Positions 6,588 through 8,174 of a stretch of DNA of 8,174 nt are shown piece after piece. This DNA is from Bacilli bacterium (GTDB lineage: Bacteria; Bacillota; Bacilli; Tumebacillales; JAQBPP01). Location: contig JAQBPP010000372.1 of NCBI GenBank assembly GCA_028287455.1, forward strand, positions 1 to 8,174, given 5' to 3'. The notes beneath the pieces are model-generated. The model saw only the letters and a program-made list of their open reading frames with translations, ran no database searches and was not told where the DNA came from. Every line of letters starts with the position of its first letter. Position 1 is the first letter of the stretch. The position numbers and the translations under genes are program-made.

Positions 6588-6598
6588 ACAATTGTTCA
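6585..6598 (+). promoter_or_regulatory. Perfect 14-bp palindrome between the SDR and esterase genes
   Basis: TGAACAATTGTTCA reads identically on both strands and begins at the TGA stop of the SDR gene. It has no G+C-rich stem or T-tract, so it does not look like a terminator. A dimeric regulator's binding site is possible; the protein is unknown. Confidence 0.35.
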
Positions 6599-6629
6599 TG
6601 TTTGCTGTTTGGGAGCACTTTCGCTGGAG

Positions 6630-6637
6630 AAGGGGAG
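6630..6637 (+). promoter_or_regulatory. Ribosome binding site fixing the ATG start at 6645
   Basis: AAGGGGAG lies seven bases before ATG 6645. An in-frame TTG at 6609 would place this motif inside the coding region and has no comparable site upstream, so the shorter protein is preferred. Confidence 0.7.
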
Positions 6638-6644
6638 ACAGTAC

Positions 6645-8024
6645 ATGGACCAATTTGCTATAAATCCAGGAGTCACTATTCTGAGCGGACCGCAAGACTG
6701 GCAAATCTTCCAACGCAATGAGGATGGTTTTGCCGAAATTAGTTTGGCGGGGACCTGGAAAACTGACGAACCAGTCTATTTTGTCCAGGCGAGAGTCGTT
6801 GATGAAAACACGAATCAGCCCGTCACCCTGCTGCTCGATTGGCGGGATGCAGACATGGATCGGGAAGCCCAGCGGTTTAAAATTGTACTGAGTGTTCCCC
6901 AAGGTGGATTATATCGAATCGAAACCCGGGTAAAACGACCCTTTGCCAAAGATAGCAGAGCGCTACGAGGCGATTACGTGCACCATATTGGAGTAGGGGA
7001 TCTCTACATCATTGCAGGACAAAGCAACGCTTCTGGTACAGGCAAAGGTGCAGCAAATGACGGTCCCATGCTCGGTGTTCATCTGTTTGCAAACGACGAA
7101 AAATGGAAGCTTGCGACTCACCCGCTGGAGGATGCGACCCATACTTTGCACCCCATTACGATCACTCGCGTTTTTCATGGCCATAGTCCTTGGCTCGCGT
7201 TTGGTAAGAAAATCTTGTCGAAACAGAGAATCCCGATCGGATTGATTCCTACTGCACTGGGTGGAAGCGCTATTTCCAGATGGGTGAAGGATGAAGAGCA
7301 TAAAGGCGATTTATTCGACAATATGGCGGATATGGTGCAGAAGGCTGGCGGACGTGCAGCTGGAATCCTTTGGTATCAAGGGGAGTCCGATCTATCCGAG
7401 CAAGCACTTGAGCGTTATGCAGACCGATTTACTCGGTTTGTGCAGCAGACCAGGCAGCTGCTGAAGAAGGAGACACTGCCAGTCTTCACCGCGCAGATCA
7501 ACGCTGCTCATACGGAGCAGCCAAATGATGCTGCCTGGAGCCGAATGCGCGAAATTCAAAGGCAACTTTGTCAAACACTGAATCAAGTGTACTTGATCAT
7601 CACGATCGATTGCGCGATGTCAGACGAAGTTCATAACAACGCAGGATCAAATGTCTGGATTGGAGAGCGTTTTGCAGATTCCGCTTTGGAACATGTCTAT
7701 GGGGAGCCCATCTTGTCTTCCTATCCCGAGGTAAGCCGGATCCAGTTTCTTGGCAATGACAGACTCGCCATCCAAATGGACTTTACACACGTGGCAGGAG
7801 ATTGGACGCCCAAAGGCAAACCAGACAATTTCTCTGTCCAAGATGAAGCAGGCTGGATTCCCATTGCATCGTTAACTTATGGAGAAAGCCACACGATTGT
7901 TCTGAACCTGCAGCGTGAACCTGTAGGTGCAACCACTGTACATGGTTTATACGGAGCAGCACCGAAGCCGTTCTTGTTTGATGATAACGGCCGATGCATC
8001 ACCCCTTTTTCCTGGACAATATAA
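6645..8024 (+). CDS. SGNH-hydrolase/sialate O-acetylesterase-like protein, cytoplasmic
   Basis: 459 residues from ATG 6645. The N-terminal part (about 1-110) is a beta-rich domain (WKTDEPVYFVQARVVDE, FKIVLSVPQGGLYRIETRV). The catalytic domain then opens with GDLYIIAGQSNASG (118-131), whose Ser127 is the expected nucleophile. Further blocks are PTALGGSAISRW (202-213), ILWYQGESD (241-249) and SDEVHNN (326-332), giving the Asp327/His330 pair. This order (GQSN, GGSxI, WxQGExD, DxxH) is that of the sialate O-acetylesterase/CE6-type carbohydrate esterases (DUF303). A beta-sandwich tail (about 360-459) follows. Such enzymes remove O-acetyl groups from sugars. No hydrophobic signal peptide is present at either candidate start, so it should act inside the cell. 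It is the last gene before a terminator, 57 bases after the SDR gene. Substrate is unknown; acetylated pectin- or xylan-type oligosaccharides would suit the cluster but this is inference. Confidence 0.85.
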   Translation: MDQFAINPGVTILSGPQDWQIFQRNEDGFAEISLAGTWKTDEPVYFVQARVVDENTNQPVTLLLDWRDADMDREAQRFKIVLSVPQGGLYRIETRVKRPFAKDSRALRGDYVHHIGVGDLYIIAGQSNASGTGKGAANDGPMLGVHLFANDEKWKLATHPLEDATHTLHPITITRVFHGHSPWLAFGKKILSKQRIPIGLIPTALGGSAISRWVKDEEHKGDLFDNMADMVQKAGGRAAGILWYQGESDLSEQALERYADRFTRFVQQTRQLLKKETLPVFTAQINAAHTEQPNDAAWSRMREIQRQLCQTLNQVYLIITIDCAMSDEVHNNAGSNVWIGERFADSALEHVYGEPILSSYPEVSRIQFLGNDRLAIQMDFTHVAGDWTPKGKPDNFSVQDEAGWIPIASLTYGESHTIVLNLQREPVGATTVHGLYGAAPKPFLFDDNGRCITPFSWTI

Positions 8025-8034
8025 CTGTGTGTTT

Positions 8035-8077
8035 AAAAAGTGGTAAACAATCCGCCGTTGAGTTCTTGCCACTTTTT
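8035..8077 (+). terminator. Hairpin terminator after the esterase gene
   Basis: Arms 8035-8046 (AAAAAGTGGTAA) and 8066-8077 (TTGCCACTTTTT) pair over 12 positions with one G-U wobble around a 19-base loop. The right arm ends in TTTTT and the left begins with AAAAA, so it could work in both directions. It starts 10 bases after the stop codon and closes the operon. Confidence 0.65.
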
Positions 8078-8093
8078 GAGCAACCTCTATAAG
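8066..8093 (+). promoter_or_regulatory. Sigma-A-type promoter for the gene starting at 8142
   Basis: TTGCCA (8066-8071) and TATAAG (8088-8093) each match consensus at five of six positions, with 16 bases between. The predicted start is near 8100, leaving a leader of about 40 bases before the ribosome binding site and start codon. The -35 hexamer lies in the right arm of the terminator of the upstream operon. Confidence 0.55.
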
Positions 8094-8095
8094 TA

Positions 8096-8109
8096 TGAAA
8101 GCGGCGTCA
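8096..8109 (+). promoter_or_regulatory. Possible cre-like site over the predicted transcription start
   Basis: TGAAAGCGGCGTCA has a perfect left half (TGAAAGCG) and central CG of the cre consensus TGWAARCGYTWNCW, with an imperfect right half (three mismatches). It begins three bases after the -10 hexamer, a position typical of repression. Weaker than the site at 1726. Confidence 0.35.
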
Positions 8110-8141
8110 TCAGTACCTTTTGTTAACACAGGAGGTATTTT

Positions 8142-8174
8142 TTGTTCAAAAAAGTATCATTGCATTCCCTTTGC
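8142..8174 (+). CDS. Start of an exported protein gene, cut by the window end (possibly a solute-binding lipoprotein)
   Basis: TTG 8142 follows AGGAGGT (8130-8136) by five bases and opens an 11-codon stretch to the window end, MFKKVSLHSLC. Two lysines followed by a hydrophobic run is how Bacillota signal peptides begin. With its own promoter and a possible cre site just upstream, a sugar ABC transporter solute-binding protein is an attractive guess, but 11 residues cannot establish a family. Confidence 0.5.
   Translation, partial: MFKKVSLHSLC

Noticed and set aside
6609..6644. TTG start for the esterase gene, 12 codons longer
   Set aside because: No ribosome binding site precedes it, and the AAGGGGAG at 6630 is well placed for ATG 6645.

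Overview
The window reads as part of a carbohydrate-catabolism gene cluster from a Bacillota (Bacilli) chromosome, perhaps Paenibacillus- or Alicyclobacillus-like. The evidence is strong purine-rich ribosome binding sites of the AGGAGG type, TTG as well as ATG starts, short hairpin terminators with T-tracts, and cre-like (CcpA/LacI-family) operators. The genus is a guess. All genes lie on the + strand and cover almost the whole window; no gap exceeds 300 bases. No RNA gene, CRISPR array, insertion sequence or phage gene was seen.

Layout. (a) 1-831: 3' part of a malate/L-lactate dehydrogenase-family (Ldh_2) oxidoreductase, cut by the window edge. (b) 901-1665: a TIM-barrel sugar isomerase/epimerase, followed by a hairpin terminator (1681-1714). 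(c) A cre-like operator at 1726-1739, then a tight run of six genes: isomerase-like gene 2 (1762-2577), Gfo/Idh/MocA dehydrogenase (2580-3731), DUF993 aldolase-like protein (3747-4907), isomerase-like gene 3 (4918-5739), an SDR resembling uronate dehydrogenase (5760-6587), and a cytoplasmic SGNH/sialate O-acetylesterase-like protein (6645-8024). Gaps are 2 to 20 bases except before the esterase gene (57 bases, with a perfect 14-bp palindrome). (d) A terminator (8035-8077), a good sigma-A-type promoter, a second cre-like site, and the first 11 codons of a gene whose start looks like a signal peptide.

How the genes may work together (inference). A Gfo/Idh/MocA dehydrogenase beside metal-binding isomerase-fold proteins is the arrangement of known routes that oxidise a sugar or glycoside at a ring hydroxyl (often C3) and then epimerise or eliminate, for example E. 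coli ycjQRS. Here there are three different isomerase-fold enzymes, a DHDPS-fold protein with a Schiff-base-type lysine that could cleave or dehydrate a keto acid, a uronate-dehydrogenase-like SDR that could make an aldonate or lactone, and an Ldh_2 reductase of the group that acts on 2-keto acids and diketogulonate. The esterase lacks a signal peptide, so an acetylated substrate may be imported and deacetylated inside the cell. No kinase, glycoside hydrolase or transporter is complete in the window, and the substrate cannot be read from the sequence. The combination around the DUF993 protein is the best candidate for an undescribed pathway.
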